Below are positions 45,793 through 54,476 of a stretch of DNA of 64,000 bases, one piece after another; position 1 is the stretch's first letter; the number at the start of each line of letters is the position of its first letter. The position numbers and the translations under genes were made by a program. The notes under the pieces were generated by a model. That model had not been told where the DNA came from, searched no databases, and saw only the letters and a program-made list of their open reading frames with translations. The stretch comes from Microbulbifer variabilis ATCC 700307 (GTDB taxonomy: Bacteria; Pseudomonadota; Gammaproteobacteria; Pseudomonadales; Cellvibrionaceae), in NCBI RefSeq assembly GCF_000380565.1, contig NZ_AQYJ01000027.1, positions 62,001 through 126,000 of the forward strand, in the 5' to 3' direction.

Positions 45793-46626
45793 CTAGCGGT
45801 CCAGCTCCCTGGCCATTTCTGCAGCGCGCTCGGCACAATCACGCATTGCATCCGCTACCAGCTGGGGAAGGCCGCCCTGCTCAAAGCGCTGTACCGCACG
45901 CTCTGTGGTACCGCCCGGCGACATTACGTTACGCTTCAATTGGGCCACATCCACATCGCTGACCATGGCCAGTTTGGCGGCGCCCAGGGCAGTTTGCAAC
46001 ACGAGGCGCTCCGCATCAGCACGGGCAAAGCCACTGGCAGATGATGCATCAATCATGGCTTCCATAAATTGAAAAAAGTATGCTGGGGCAGATCCTGCAA
46101 CGGCGATAATCTGATCAATTCCCTCCTCTTGCTCCACCCACAGGGAAATACCCACTGCATTGACGATACGCTCGGTAATAGCGCGGTGTTCTGCGGTCAC
46201 CGCCGCATCGGCGTAAAGACCAGTGACCCCTGCCTGAACCAACGCTGGAGTATTTGGCATAGCACGCACAATTGGCAGGTGCTCACCTAGCCAGCGTTGA
46301 TAGGCAGCCAGGGGTATACCGGCAGCCAGAGTAATCACCAGGGGATTGCGTCTAGTCAGATGCGGACGCAGATCCATGCACAAATCGCGCATGACCTGGG
46401 GTTTAACTGACAGCACGATAACATCGGCTTCATCAATTGCAGCGATGTTATCATCGTGCGCGACAACGCCATGGCGTTTGGCAAACGACTCCAACTTGAG
46501 AGGATCGCGCCCAGTAGCAACAACCTTTTCCGTCGGATAGCCAGCCGCGAGCAGGCCGCCGATCACCGCTCCAGCCATATTGCCGGCGCCGCCGATAAAA
46601 ACGATTTTGGGATTTTTTACAGTCAC
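45793..46626 (-). CDS. proC: Pyrroline-5-carboxylate reductase (ProC)
   Basis: Last step of proline synthesis, reducing pyrroline-5-carboxylate with NAD(P)H. The 277-residue reading has the Rossmann motif IVFIGGAGNMAGAVIGGLL (about 8-26), VLSVKPQVM, RAMPNTPALVQAGVTG (about 125-140), AVAGSAPAYFFQFMEAM and MSPGGTTERAV near the C-terminus. I chose GTG 46626 because GAGG stands nine bases upstream and the reading then begins just before the nucleotide fold. GTG 46647 would add seven residues. It sits with yggT downstream. Confidence 0.96.
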   Translation of the reverse strand: MTVKNPKIVFIGGAGNMAGAVIGGLLAAGYPTEKVVATGRDPLKLESFAKRHGVVAHDDNIAAIDEADVIVLSVKPQVMRDLCMDLRPHLTRRNPLVITLAAGIPLAAYQRWLGEHLPIVRAMPNTPALVQAGVTGLYADAAVTAEHRAITERIVNAVGISLWVEQEEGIDQIIAVAGSAPAYFFQFMEAMIDASSASGFARADAERLVLQTALGAAKLAMVSDVDVAQLKRNVMSPGGTTERAVQRFEQGGLPQLVADAMRDCAERAAEMARELDR

Positions 46627-46766
46627 TCGGATTACCTCGGCGAGCACTCGGCTCAGCTGCTGTGAATTTCAGTCGCTATTTTCCCCAGCGGGGATTTCGT
46701 TAATATGTGGTCACTCAATTCCAATAACAAGAGAAACGCGCCTCACGCGTTGCCAAGGAGAATGAT

Positions 46767-48770
46767 ATGCATAAATGGCGCTCTTTAGTGACCGCCGCAC
46801 TGCTTTGCGCGACGGGCGCTGCCGGTGCGGTAGAAACTCGTACCGAAAACAACGGCCAACTGATATTGCAGGACATTCCACAGGTACCCCAGAGCATCAT
46901 TGATGAACTGAACCGCTATCAAAATGTACGATCAGCCAGCTTCCGCGGCTGGGATATAGATGGCAACGGAATGTATGTCAGCACCCGCTTTGGCGAGGTG
47001 AATCAATTACACAAAGTAGATCGCGCCGGTGGCGCCCGCCGCCAGTTGACCTTCTTCGAAGAGCCTATCGGCAGTGTCGCCACACGTCCGGATCACGAGC
47101 AACTGGCATTCACTATGGATGCTGGCGGGAATGAATATACACAAATATTTCTATTTGATACGCACAATGGCCAGAGTGAGATGATCACTGATGGCGAATC
47201 CCGAAACGGCGCTATCCTCTGGAATAAGCAAGGCTCCGCCATGGCCTATCAGAGTACTCGCCGCGACGGTAAAGCCAATGATATCTGGCTCACCACTTTT
47301 GACGGAGCTAAGAAAGAAGACCGCCTGATTCTGAAATCAACAGATGGCAGTTGGTGGGGGCCAGGCGGCTTCTCACAATCCGGTAGCCAACTGCTCGTGT
47401 TGCAGTATGTTTCCTCCACTCGATCCAAAGTCCACCTGCTGGACCTAGATAGCGGAGAACTGAAACTGCTCGCCGGGGATGACGATGTAGACTCCCGCAA
47501 TTTTCCCGTTGGCTTTAGCCACGACGACCGCTCTGCATTCCTGATGAGTGATAAAGGGGGAGAATTCACCCAGCTGATTCGCAAAGACTTAGCCAGTGGT
47601 GATGAAAAAGTCATTACCGCTGATATCCCCTGGGACATCAACGATTTTGTTCTCAGTGAAGACGGTCGTCGCGGTGCCTTCGTGGCTAACGAGGGGGGTA
47701 TGTCCTCACTCTATCTCTATAACCCGCGCAATGACCGCTATCGCAAGATCAATTCCCTCCCGATTGGCGTTATCGGCGGCATCGAGTTCAATCCTCGAGG
47801 CGATAGGCTGGCAATGTCCCTGAATACCCCAAAAACCCCTACAGATACTTTTGTTTTAGAGCTGGGCCGTCGTCCACTCTCCAGTGGTGACCTCAACCGC
47901 TGGACATTTAGCGAAGTCGGCGGCCTCGACACCGAGCAGTTTGTCGAACCCCAGCTGGTGCACTATCCAACTTTCGACAAGGTAGATGGCAAGCATCGGG
48001 AAATTCCAGCTTTCATGTACAAACCACGCAACGCTAAAGGTCCGGTGCCAGTCATTATTTCCATTCATGGCGGACCCGAGGGGCAGTATCGCCCGCTGTT
48101 CTCCAGCACCTATCAAATGTGGTTGGAGGAGCTTGGGGCCGCAGTAATTGCTCCCAACGTACGCGGTTCTGCCGGCTACGGTAAAAGCTACCTGGCCATG
48201 GACAACGGGTATAAGCGCGAGGACTCGGTGAAAGACATCGGTGCCCTACTGGACTGGATCGCCACCCAACCAGACTTGGATGCCGAGCGGATTGCTGTCT
48301 TCGGCGGTAGCTATGGCGGCTATATGGTGCTGGCCAGTAGTGTCTACTACTCAAACCGCCTGAAAGCTGCTGTAGATATTGTCGGCATCTCTAATTTTGT
48401 CACTTTCCTCACCAACACCAAGAGCTACCGTCGAGACTTACGCCGGGTAGAGTATGGTGACGAACGCGATCCGAAGATGCGGGCCTTCCTGGAAAAAATC
48501 AGCCCCAACAATAATGTGGAGAAAATCCAGGTGCCGATGTTTGTGGTACAGGGACAAAATGATCCTCGAGTACCTGTTACAGAAGCCGAGCAGATCGTGG
48601 ACGCCCTGCGTGAAAACGGCAACCGGGTTTGGTATATGAACGCATTAAACGAAGGACACGGTTATCGCAAAAAGGAGAATAGCGATGCCTTTACTCAAGC
48701 TACGGCATTGTTCTTTGCAGAACATTTGCTCGGCGAAGAGCGGAAAAAGAAACTGGCGCTGAAAAATTAA
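46767..48770 (+). CDS. Exported S9-family prolyl oligopeptidase-like peptidase
   Basis: Serine peptidase of the S9 (prolyl oligopeptidase/acylaminoacyl peptidase) clan, probably periplasmic. The 667-residue precursor has a signal peptide (about 1-21), a beta-propeller-like domain (about 50-370, with repeated GSQLL/DLDSGEL type blades) and a C-terminal alpha/beta-hydrolase catalytic domain. The latter has GGSYGGYM (Ser515), GQNDPRVP (Asp599) and NEGHGY (His631). The ribosome site AAGGAG is good. It is inserted, in the opposite direction, between proC and yggS, which are neighbours in Pseudomonas. It ends at a strong terminator. Substrate unknown. Confidence 0.93.
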   Translation: MHKWRSLVTAALLCATGAAGAVETRTENNGQLILQDIPQVPQSIIDELNRYQNVRSASFRGWDIDGNGMYVSTRFGEVNQLHKVDRAGGARRQLTFFEEPIGSVATRPDHEQLAFTMDAGGNEYTQIFLFDTHNGQSEMITDGESRNGAILWNKQGSAMAYQSTRRDGKANDIWLTTFDGAKKEDRLILKSTDGSWWGPGGFSQSGSQLLVLQYVSSTRSKVHLLDLDSGELKLLAGDDDVDSRNFPVGFSHDDRSAFLMSDKGGEFTQLIRKDLASGDEKVITADIPWDINDFVLSEDGRRGAFVANEGGMSSLYLYNPRNDRYRKINSLPIGVIGGIEFNPRGDRLAMSLNTPKTPTDTFVLELGRRPLSSGDLNRWTFSEVGGLDTEQFVEPQLVHYPTFDKVDGKHREIPAFMYKPRNAKGPVPVIISIHGGPEGQYRPLFSSTYQMWLEELGAAVIAPNVRGSAGYGKSYLAMDNGYKREDSVKDIGALLDWIATQPDLDAERIAVFGGSYGGYMVLASSVYYSNRLKAAVDIVGISNFVTFLTNTKSYRRDLRRVEYGDERDPKMRAFLEKISPNNNVEKIQVPMFVVQGQNDPRVPVTEAEQIVDALRENGNRVWYMNALNEGHGYRKKENSDAFTQATALFFAEHLLGEERKKKLALKN

Positions 48771-48785
48771 TACGAACCCTCTAAC

Positions 48786-48810
48786 GAAAACGGCCCTTTG
48801 GGCCGTTTTC
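48786..48810. terminator. Terminator after the S9 peptidase
   Basis: GAAAACGGCCC, TTT, GGGCCGTTTTC: a perfect 11-bp stem with a 3-base loop. The A/T arms provide a T tail on either strand. It can terminate the peptidase gene and the leftward small membrane-protein gene. Confidence 0.9.
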
Positions 48811-48896
48811 ATATCAATTCTACTAGCACCTTTTTAATCACTGCCAAATAGGGGCGCCTCTATTATCGCAAGGAGATTTAAGGCAATTGCCACCAG

Positions 48897-49121
48897 CTAC
48901 AACCATTGTCGGCTCTCCGGCCACAGCGATCGGGTTACCGTATTACTAAGGAAGTCGGTAATCATTGACATCTTCGGGAAGTAAAATGAGAGAAGGCAAA
49001 TAAATGCTAGCCACTCAAGTGCCAACCAAGTGGTCCACAAGTTCTGCGCCATTGATAAAGCCATTACAGCACACAGGGTTAATCCCAGTAATACCACCTC
49101 GAGATTCCCTGATTTCGTCAT
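48897..49121 (-). CDS. Small putative membrane protein
   Basis: I do not recognise this 74-residue protein. It has two hydrophobic segments (about 8-28 and 29-49, the second Trp/Leu-rich) and a polar C-terminal tail (MITDFLSNTVTRSLWPES). GGGAAATGGA precedes the ATG and could act as a ribosome site. It starts 39 bases after the yggS stop in the same direction, so it may be cotranscribed with yggS. Confidence 0.45.
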   Translation of the reverse strand: MTKSGNLEVVLLGLTLCAVMALSMAQNLWTTWLALEWLAFICLLSFYFPKMSMITDFLSNTVTRSLWPESRQWL

Positions 49122-49160
49122 TCCATTTCCCTAAAAGTTTTGGGTAAAACACAGCCCCAT

Positions 49161-49865
49161 TTACGCAGAATAATTACGAGCGCCAAAAATATCTGTGCCG
49201 ATGCGCACAATGGTGGCGCCACAGGAAATCGCTGCCTCCATATCCCCGGACATTCCCATCGACAGGGTATCCATGGTTTCGTTAGGAAATTCTTCACGTA
49301 AGTGCTGCAACAAGCTGGCTAGCCTGGCAAAGGGCTCTTGTTGAGCGGTAATACCCTGTCGCTCAGCGGGAATCGCCATCAACCCGCGTAAACGAAGCCC
49401 AGGTAGTTTCACCACTTCACGCGCCAGAGCCACCAAATCCTGTGGAGCTATGCCAGACTTGCTCTGCTCGCCATCGATATTCACTTGCAGGCAGATATTG
49501 AGAGGGCCCAGGTTTTTGGGGCGCTGCGATGAAAGACGCTGGGCAATTTTCAGCCGGTCGACTGTATGCATCCATTGGAACCTCTCGGCAACCGCACGGC
49601 TTTTGTTCGACTGCAACGGCCCAATGAAATGCCAGTGAATATCGAGATCAGAAAGGGCATCCTGTTTTTCCAGGGCTTCCTGCAAATAGTTTTCGCCAAA
49701 GTGGCGCTGGCCAGCCGCGTAGGCGACTCGCAAATCTTGTGGGGGTCGCGTTTTGGAAACCGCCAGCAGAGTGATTTCTGCCGGGTTGCGATCGCAGTTG
49801 TTGCAGCATGTCACAATCCGCTCACCTACTGCATTCAGGTTTTCGACGATTGTCTCTTTGCGCAT
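49161..49865 (-). CDS. yggS: YggS/PROSC-type PLP homeostasis protein
   Basis: Pyridoxal-phosphate-binding protein without known enzymatic activity that affects vitamin B6 and amino-acid balance. The 234 residues form a single alanine-racemase-like barrel: the PLP lysine is Lys38 in LLAVSKTRP, with GENYLQEALEK, HFIGPLQSNKSR (about 78-89), VNIDGEQSKSG, and the phosphate-binding SMGMSGDMEAAI and RIGTDIFGAR at the end. It is divergent from pilT across 69 bases, as in Pseudomonas. Confidence 0.97.
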   Translation of the reverse strand: MRKETIVENLNAVGERIVTCCNNCDRNPAEITLLAVSKTRPPQDLRVAYAAGQRHFGENYLQEALEKQDALSDLDIHWHFIGPLQSNKSRAVAERFQWMHTVDRLKIAQRLSSQRPKNLGPLNICLQVNIDGEQSKSGIAPQDLVALAREVVKLPGLRLRGLMAIPAERQGITAQQEPFARLASLLQHLREEFPNETMDTLSMGMSGDMEAAISCGATIVRIGTDIFGARNYSA

Positions 49866-49934
49866 ATACTGGGGCCCTTACCGAAATAAGTGGCGATTTT
49901 ACCTGAGCCCAAACAAGAACCATAAGGTAGCAGT

Positions 49935-50969
49935 ATGGATATCACTGAACTCCTCGCCTTCAGCGCCAAGCAAAACGCCTCGGATTTGCACCTCTCCGCC
50001 GGTCTGCCACCGATGATTCGTGTGGACGGCGACGTGCGCCGCATCAACCTGCCAGCCATGGAGCACAAGCAGGTGCACGGCCTGATCTACGAGATCATGA
50101 ATGATAAGCAGCGCAAGGATTATGAAGAGCTGCTGGAAACCGACTTCTCCTTTGAAGTACCTGGCGTGGCCCGTTTCCGTGTGAATGCCTTTAATCACAA
50201 CCGTGGGGCCGGCGCTGTATTCCGGACTATTCCCTCCAAGGTACTGACCATGGAGGACCTGGGGATGGGCCAGGTCTTTAAACAGATCTCCGATACCCCG
50301 CGTGGCCTGGTGTTGGTGACTGGGCCTACCGGTTCCGGTAAGTCCACCACGCTGGCCGCGATGATGGATTACATCAACGACAACAAGTACGAACATATCC
50401 TCACCATCGAAGACCCAATTGAATTCGTACACGAGTCAAAAAAGTGTCTGGTAAACCAGCGCGAGGTACATAGGGATACACACGGCTTCGCCGAAGCTCT
50501 GCGCTCTGCATTACGTGAAGACCCGGACATTATTCTCGTGGGTGAGATGCGGGACCTGGAAACCATCCGACTGGCACTAACCGCCGCAGAAACCGGTCAC
50601 CTGGTGTTCGGTACCCTGCACACCACCTCTGCAGCAAAAACCATTGACCGGGTTGTAGACGTCTTTCCTGCGCAGGAGAAAGCGATGGTTCGCTCAATGC
50701 TGTCGGAGTCACTACAGGCGGTAATCTCCCAAACCCTCCTGAAGAAAAATGGCGGAGGCCGTGTCGCCGCTCACGAGATTATGCGCGGCACCCCGGCAAT
50801 CCGTAATTTGATCCGCGAGGACAAAATCGCGCAGATGTACTCGGCTATCCAGACTGGCGCCAGTGTCGGTATGCAGACCATGGACCAGTGCCTTGAGGAT
50901 CTGGTGGCACGCCGTATCGTCAGCCGCGAAGTCGCGCGAGAAAAAGCCAAAATGCCGGAAAACTTCTAA
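49935..50969 (+). CDS. pilT: Type IV pilus retraction ATPase PilT
   Basis: Hexameric ATPase driving pilus depolymerisation at the inner-membrane base. The 344 residues are the usual length. The N-terminal PAS-like domain (about 1-100) has ASDLHLSAGLPP. The RecA-like core has Walker A GPTGSGKST (130-138), the Asp box TIEDPIEFVH, Walker B ILVGEMRDLETI and the His box TGHLVFGTLHTTSA. The C-terminal AIRNLIREDKIAQM motif is diagnostic for PilT and needed for retraction. It precedes pilU by 67 bases. Confidence 0.98.
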   Translation: MDITELLAFSAKQNASDLHLSAGLPPMIRVDGDVRRINLPAMEHKQVHGLIYEIMNDKQRKDYEELLETDFSFEVPGVARFRVNAFNHNRGAGAVFRTIPSKVLTMEDLGMGQVFKQISDTPRGLVLVTGPTGSGKSTTLAAMMDYINDNKYEHILTIEDPIEFVHESKKCLVNQREVHRDTHGFAEALRSALREDPDIILVGEMRDLETIRLALTAAETGHLVFGTLHTTSAAKTIDRVVDVFPAQEKAMVRSMLSESLQAVISQTLLKKNGGGRVAAHEIMRGTPAIRNLIREDKIAQMYSAIQTGASVGMQTMDQCLEDLVARRIVSREVAREKAKMPENF

Positions 50970-51036
50970 GCGTTACAGCGCACCGGGGGCTCGCTGCAGG
51001 GCCCCTCAAAGTCAAAAATAAACGCGGTAAACACCC

Positions 51037-52188
51037 ATGGAAATTGAAAGACTCCTACAACTGGTTGTAGAGAAAGGTGCATCGGACCTGTTTATCACCG
51101 CAGGCATACCACCCTCGATCAAACTGCACGGACGTGTTGTACCCTGCAGCAGTACCTCGCTCACACCAGAGAAAGCACGCGAACTGGTGGTGGGCACCAT
51201 GAATGAGAAGCAGCGACGCGAATTCGCTGAACAAAAGGAACTGAACTACGCCATTGCCGTACGCAACGTAGGTCGCTTCCGGGTCTCGGCATTTTTCCAG
51301 CGCAACCTGGTGGGCATGGTGCTGCGTCGTATCGAAACGAAGATTCCCACGATTGACGGGCTTGGCCTGCCGGATGTACTCAAAGAGCTGGCGATGACCA
51401 AGCGTGGCCTGATTATTTTTGTAGGTGCAACCGGCACTGGTAAGTCTACCTCCCTTGCCTCGATGATTGGCCACCGCAATGAGAACTCCAAAGGCCATAT
51501 CATCACTATTGAGGACCCGATTGAATTTATTCACCAGCATCGCGGCTGTATCGTAACCCAGCGTGAAGTTGGCCTGGATACAGAGTCCTTCGAAGTGGCC
51601 CTGAAAAATACCCTGCGTCAGGCACCAGACGTCATTCTGATTGGTGAGGTACGCTCCCGCGAGACAATGGACCACGCCATTGCCTTTGCCGAAACCGGCC
51701 ATCTGTGTCTCTGTACCCTGCATGCCAACAACGCCAACCAAGCCCTGGACCGTATCATTCACTTCTTCCCGGCAGACCGCCACCAACAGTTGTTTATGGA
51801 CCTGTCGCTGAACCTGAAAGCGATGGTGGCACAGCAACTGGTGCCAACACCTGACGGCGATGGCCGCCGGGCCTGCCTGGAGGTTATGATCAATACCCCG
51901 CTGATGTCGGACCTGATCCGCAAGGGCGAGGTACACAAAATGAAAGAATTGATGAAGCGTTCCGGCGAACAGGGTATGCAGACCTTCGACCAGGCCCTGT
52001 ATGAACTCTACGACCGCGGCGAGATTACCTACGAGGATGCCCTCGCCCACGCTGACTCCTCCAACGACTTGCGCTTGATGATCAAACTCAAGTCCGAGTC
52101 CGATGCGGAATATTTGAATAGTGCCGCTGGCGAATTAAGCCTGCAAAATGATTCGGAATACGGCGATGGTGGCCCGCAACTGTATTAA
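51037..52188 (+). CDS. pilU: PilT-dependent retraction ATPase PilU
   Basis: Accessory retraction motor that works with PilT to raise force. The 383-residue protein has Walker A GATGTGKST (130-138), TIEDPIEFIH, Walker B ILIGEVRSRETM and GHLCLCTLHANNA. The C-terminal part carries TPLMSDLIRKGEVHKMKELM in place of the PilT AIRNLIRE motif. An acidic Asp/Ser/Tyr-rich tail follows. The pilT-pilU order is conserved. A hairpin suitable as a terminator follows at 52222-52248. Confidence 0.97.
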   Translation: MEIERLLQLVVEKGASDLFITAGIPPSIKLHGRVVPCSSTSLTPEKARELVVGTMNEKQRREFAEQKELNYAIAVRNVGRFRVSAFFQRNLVGMVLRRIETKIPTIDGLGLPDVLKELAMTKRGLIIFVGATGTGKSTSLASMIGHRNENSKGHIITIEDPIEFIHQHRGCIVTQREVGLDTESFEVALKNTLRQAPDVILIGEVRSRETMDHAIAFAETGHLCLCTLHANNANQALDRIIHFFPADRHQQLFMDLSLNLKAMVAQQLVPTPDGDGRRACLEVMINTPLMSDLIRKGEVHKMKELMKRSGEQGMQTFDQALYELYDRGEITYEDALAHADSSNDLRLMIKLKSESDAEYLNSAAGELSLQNDSEYGDGGPQLY

Positions 52189-52221
52189 AATTAAAGCCCA
52201 TTAAGCCCGATCTCATCCAGG

Positions 52222-52248
52222 GGCACTGACAGCGCTGCCGTCAGTGCC
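52222..52248 (+). terminator. Probable terminator after pilU
   Basis: GGCACTGAC, a 9-base loop, GTCAGTGCC: a perfect 9-bp stem followed by TCCTCCGTATTTTT. The T run starts eight bases late, so it is a moderate candidate. Confidence 0.6.
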
Positions 52249-52351
52249 TCCTCCGTATTTTTCAGATACCCTCCCTCATTCTTTAACAACAAAAAAAATC
52301 AAAGGTACCCCTATTTATTCCCAATAGTTCCCCCTTTTCAGGAGTTGCAAA

Positions 52352-53107
52352 GTGCCCCTTAAAAATAATATTGCCTTAGTCACCGGCGGAAGCCGTGGGA
52401 TCGGTGCCGCAACGGCACGATTACTTGCCCAGCATGGATACCATATCGCCATCAGTTATCGGGAGAGAAAAGACTCGGCCGAAAGCCTGCTGAATGAACT
52501 CAAGGCCTTAGGTACTAAAGCAATCGCCGTACGTGCTGATATTTCATCAGAAGCCGATATCACCCACTTATTTAATGAAGTAGACCGGCAACTCGGCCCC
52601 CTTCAATACCTGGTGAACAATGCCGCGACACTCAAACCCCAAATGCGCGTTGAAAAAATGGAAGCGGAGCGAATTAACCAGGTACTTCGAACGAATGTTA
52701 CTGGCACCCTACTTTGCTGCCGCGAAGCCATAAGAAGAATGTCGACCAAACAGGGGGGCAGCGGTGGTGCCATCGTCAATATTTCTTCTGCTGCCAGCCG
52801 CTGGGGCTCACCCAACGAATATATTGACTATGCAGCGAGTAAAGGGGCAGTAGACACCTTGACCATCGGGCTAAGCCAGGAACTTGCCAGCGAGGGAATC
52901 AGGGTAAATGGAGTACGGCCAGGTTTGATCTATACAGAGATGCATACTGCTGGCGGAGAACCAGATCGGGTGGAGCGGCTAAAATCTACGACCCCTCTAA
53001 AACGAGGGGGACTGCCAGAAGAAGTGGCCTCTGCGATAGCTTGGCTTTTAAGCAATGAATCGTCGTTTACCACTGGCTCATTTATTGATGTCGCAGGTGG
53101 GAAATAG
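52352..53107 (+). CDS. SDR-family oxidoreductase
   Basis: NAD(P)-dependent short-chain dehydrogenase of unknown substrate. The 251-residue protein is a classical SDR: TGGSRGIG cofactor loop (11-18), LVNNAAT (about 87-93), catalytic Ser in NISSAAS (about 143-149), Tyr160 and Lys164 in YAASK, and RVNGVRPGLIYTEMH. The start is GTG at 52352, preceded by AGGAG. It lies 11 bases before the LysE-type gene and the two probably form one transcript. This pair is not part of the conserved Pseudomonas order here. Confidence 0.93.
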   Translation: MPLKNNIALVTGGSRGIGAATARLLAQHGYHIAISYRERKDSAESLLNELKALGTKAIAVRADISSEADITHLFNEVDRQLGPLQYLVNNAATLKPQMRVEKMEAERINQVLRTNVTGTLLCCREAIRRMSTKQGGSGGAIVNISSAASRWGSPNEYIDYAASKGAVDTLTIGLSQELASEGIRVNGVRPGLIYTEMHTAGGEPDRVERLKSTTPLKRGGLPEEVASAIAWLLSNESSFTTGSFIDVAGGK

Positions 53108-53118
53108 GGCAAGAGTTT

Positions 53119-53718
53119 ATGTTAGAAGCATTATCTTCACTGATTGCAGCCACAGGCCTGTTACTCGGCTCTCCCGGCCCCGCACCACTCGCTCTGGCAG
53201 CTTCAGGAGCAACCTTTGGAGTGAGGCAAAGTACCGGTTTCCTTATCGGTATCCTGCTTGGGTTATGCGTAGCCATTGTCGGTGCCACTGCCGGTGTAGC
53301 CGCCCTGCTTTCTGCCTGGCCCGAGGCTCGTTTGACAGTGCAGATATGTGGAGCACTTTACATTGGCTATATCGCCTTCAAAATTGCCACGGCACCGGTA
53401 CTGGTTCAGGAACAGTCGGCAGCAGCCCAACCGCCATCCCTTTTGGATGGGTTTATTTTTAATCTGCTCAACCCAAAAGCCTACGCCGCTTTTTTTGCGA
53501 TCTTTTCCCAGTTTCTACTGCCTATCGAAGAGAGCGGTTTCAGCTATCTTGCCACAGGATTGGTCTGCTTGATTGTCGCTGCTGTAGTGGATTTTATCTG
53601 GCTATACCTTGGGGGCAGCCTGCGGCCAGTTTTCCACAAACCAAAACAAGCGAGAGTAATCAGAGTGAGCTTTGCTCTATTGATGGTAGCTGCAGTATTG
53701 TTTGTTTTTCTGCGTTAA
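53119..53718 (+). CDS. LysE/RhtB-family amino-acid exporter
   Basis: Inner-membrane exporter, probably for an amino acid or derivative; the substrate is unknown. The 199-residue protein has about six helices (roughly 2-25, 38-64, 68-88, 112-132, 145-170, 180-198). It carries the family's N-terminal GSPGPAPLALAASGATFGVRQS and the FNLLNPKAYAAFFAIFSQF stretch (about 114-132). ATG 53119 has AAGAG upstream. It converges on algR with an 11-base gap and no visible terminator. Confidence 0.9.
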   Translation: MLEALSSLIAATGLLLGSPGPAPLALAASGATFGVRQSTGFLIGILLGLCVAIVGATAGVAALLSAWPEARLTVQICGALYIGYIAFKIATAPVLVQEQSAAAQPPSLLDGFIFNLLNPKAYAAFFAIFSQFLLPIEESGFSYLATGLVCLIVAAVVDFIWLYLGGSLRPVFHKPKQARVIRVSFALLMVAAVLFVFLR

Positions 53719-53729
53719 AAACTGAATAC

Positions 53730-54476
53730 TCAGCATATCTCCGTAATTAGTGCTTTTACAGAAGGCAGCATGCGTCGGCTTACCAGCGGCGCCTCTGCTA
53801 CACCATCCAACTCCACCCGATAATTTCCACCCTCCCTGCGCAAACCGGCGATATATTCCACAGCGACCAGGGCGCTGCGGTGTACGCGCACAAAGCGATC
53901 GCCGAACTCACTCTCCAACTCCTTAAGGGACTCATCCAAAATTGTTTCGCCGGCAAGATGGTGAGCTACCACATATTTACTATCGGCAACCAGGCAACGG
54001 ATCGTATCCACTTCCAGTAATTCCACTCCCCGGCGGCTGACAGCTTTGATGCGGCTTCGATGATCGGATGCTTCTGATTCCTGCTCTTCCAGCATTTTTT
54101 GTTGGGGTTTGCTGAGGCGCTGTACCTTCGTAATAGCCTGGCGCAACAGCTCTAAAGTGACCGGTTTTAACAAGTAGCCCACTGCTGAAGTTGCGAATGC
54201 CGGCAAGGCAAATTCATCGTGGGCAGTGCAAAAAATAACTGCCGGTGGGCATTCGCGAACAGATAACTGTTGTGCCAATTCCAAACCACTGCCACCGGGC
54301 ATTTCGATATCTAGCAATACAAGGTCCGGATCAAGTATCTGCACCTGCACTAGTGCGGTTTCAATATCGGCTGCCTCACCGATCACTGTGCAGTTATCGA
54401 TCGCGGCCAATTGCCGCTGTAGGCGCGCACGGGCCAGGGGTTCATCGTCGACAATCAGGACTCGCAGCTGGGTCAC
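53730..54476 (-). CDS. algR: AlgR-type LytTR response regulator
   Basis: DNA-binding response regulator. AlgR in P. aeruginosa controls alginate, type IV pilus minor pilins (fimU operon) and other surface functions. The 248 residues equal AlgR length. The receiver domain (about 3-120) has VDDEPLARARL and the phospho-acceptor Asp56 in VLLDIEMPGGSGLELA, with FCTAHDEFALPAF and GYLLKPV. A LytTR DNA-binding domain follows (about 145-245), with DSKYVVAHH and FVRVHRSALVAVEYI. It overlaps the upstream kinase gene by four bases. Confidence 0.9.
   Translation of the reverse strand: MTQLRVLIVDDEPLARARLQRQLAAIDNCTVIGEAADIETALVQVQILDPDLVLLDIEMPGGSGLELAQQLSVRECPPAVIFCTAHDEFALPAFATSAVGYLLKPVTLELLRQAITKVQRLSKPQQKMLEEQESEASDHRSRIKAVSRRGVELLEVDTIRCLVADSKYVVAHHLAGETILDESLKELESEFGDRFVRVHRSALVAVEYIAGLRREGGNYRVELDGVAEAPLVSRRMLPSVKALITEIC

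Noticed and set aside
51055..52050. 331-codon open frame antisense to pilU
   Set aside because: It is the mirror of a well-conserved ATPase gene; the product has no family signal and is rich in residues expected from a reversed GC-rich frame.
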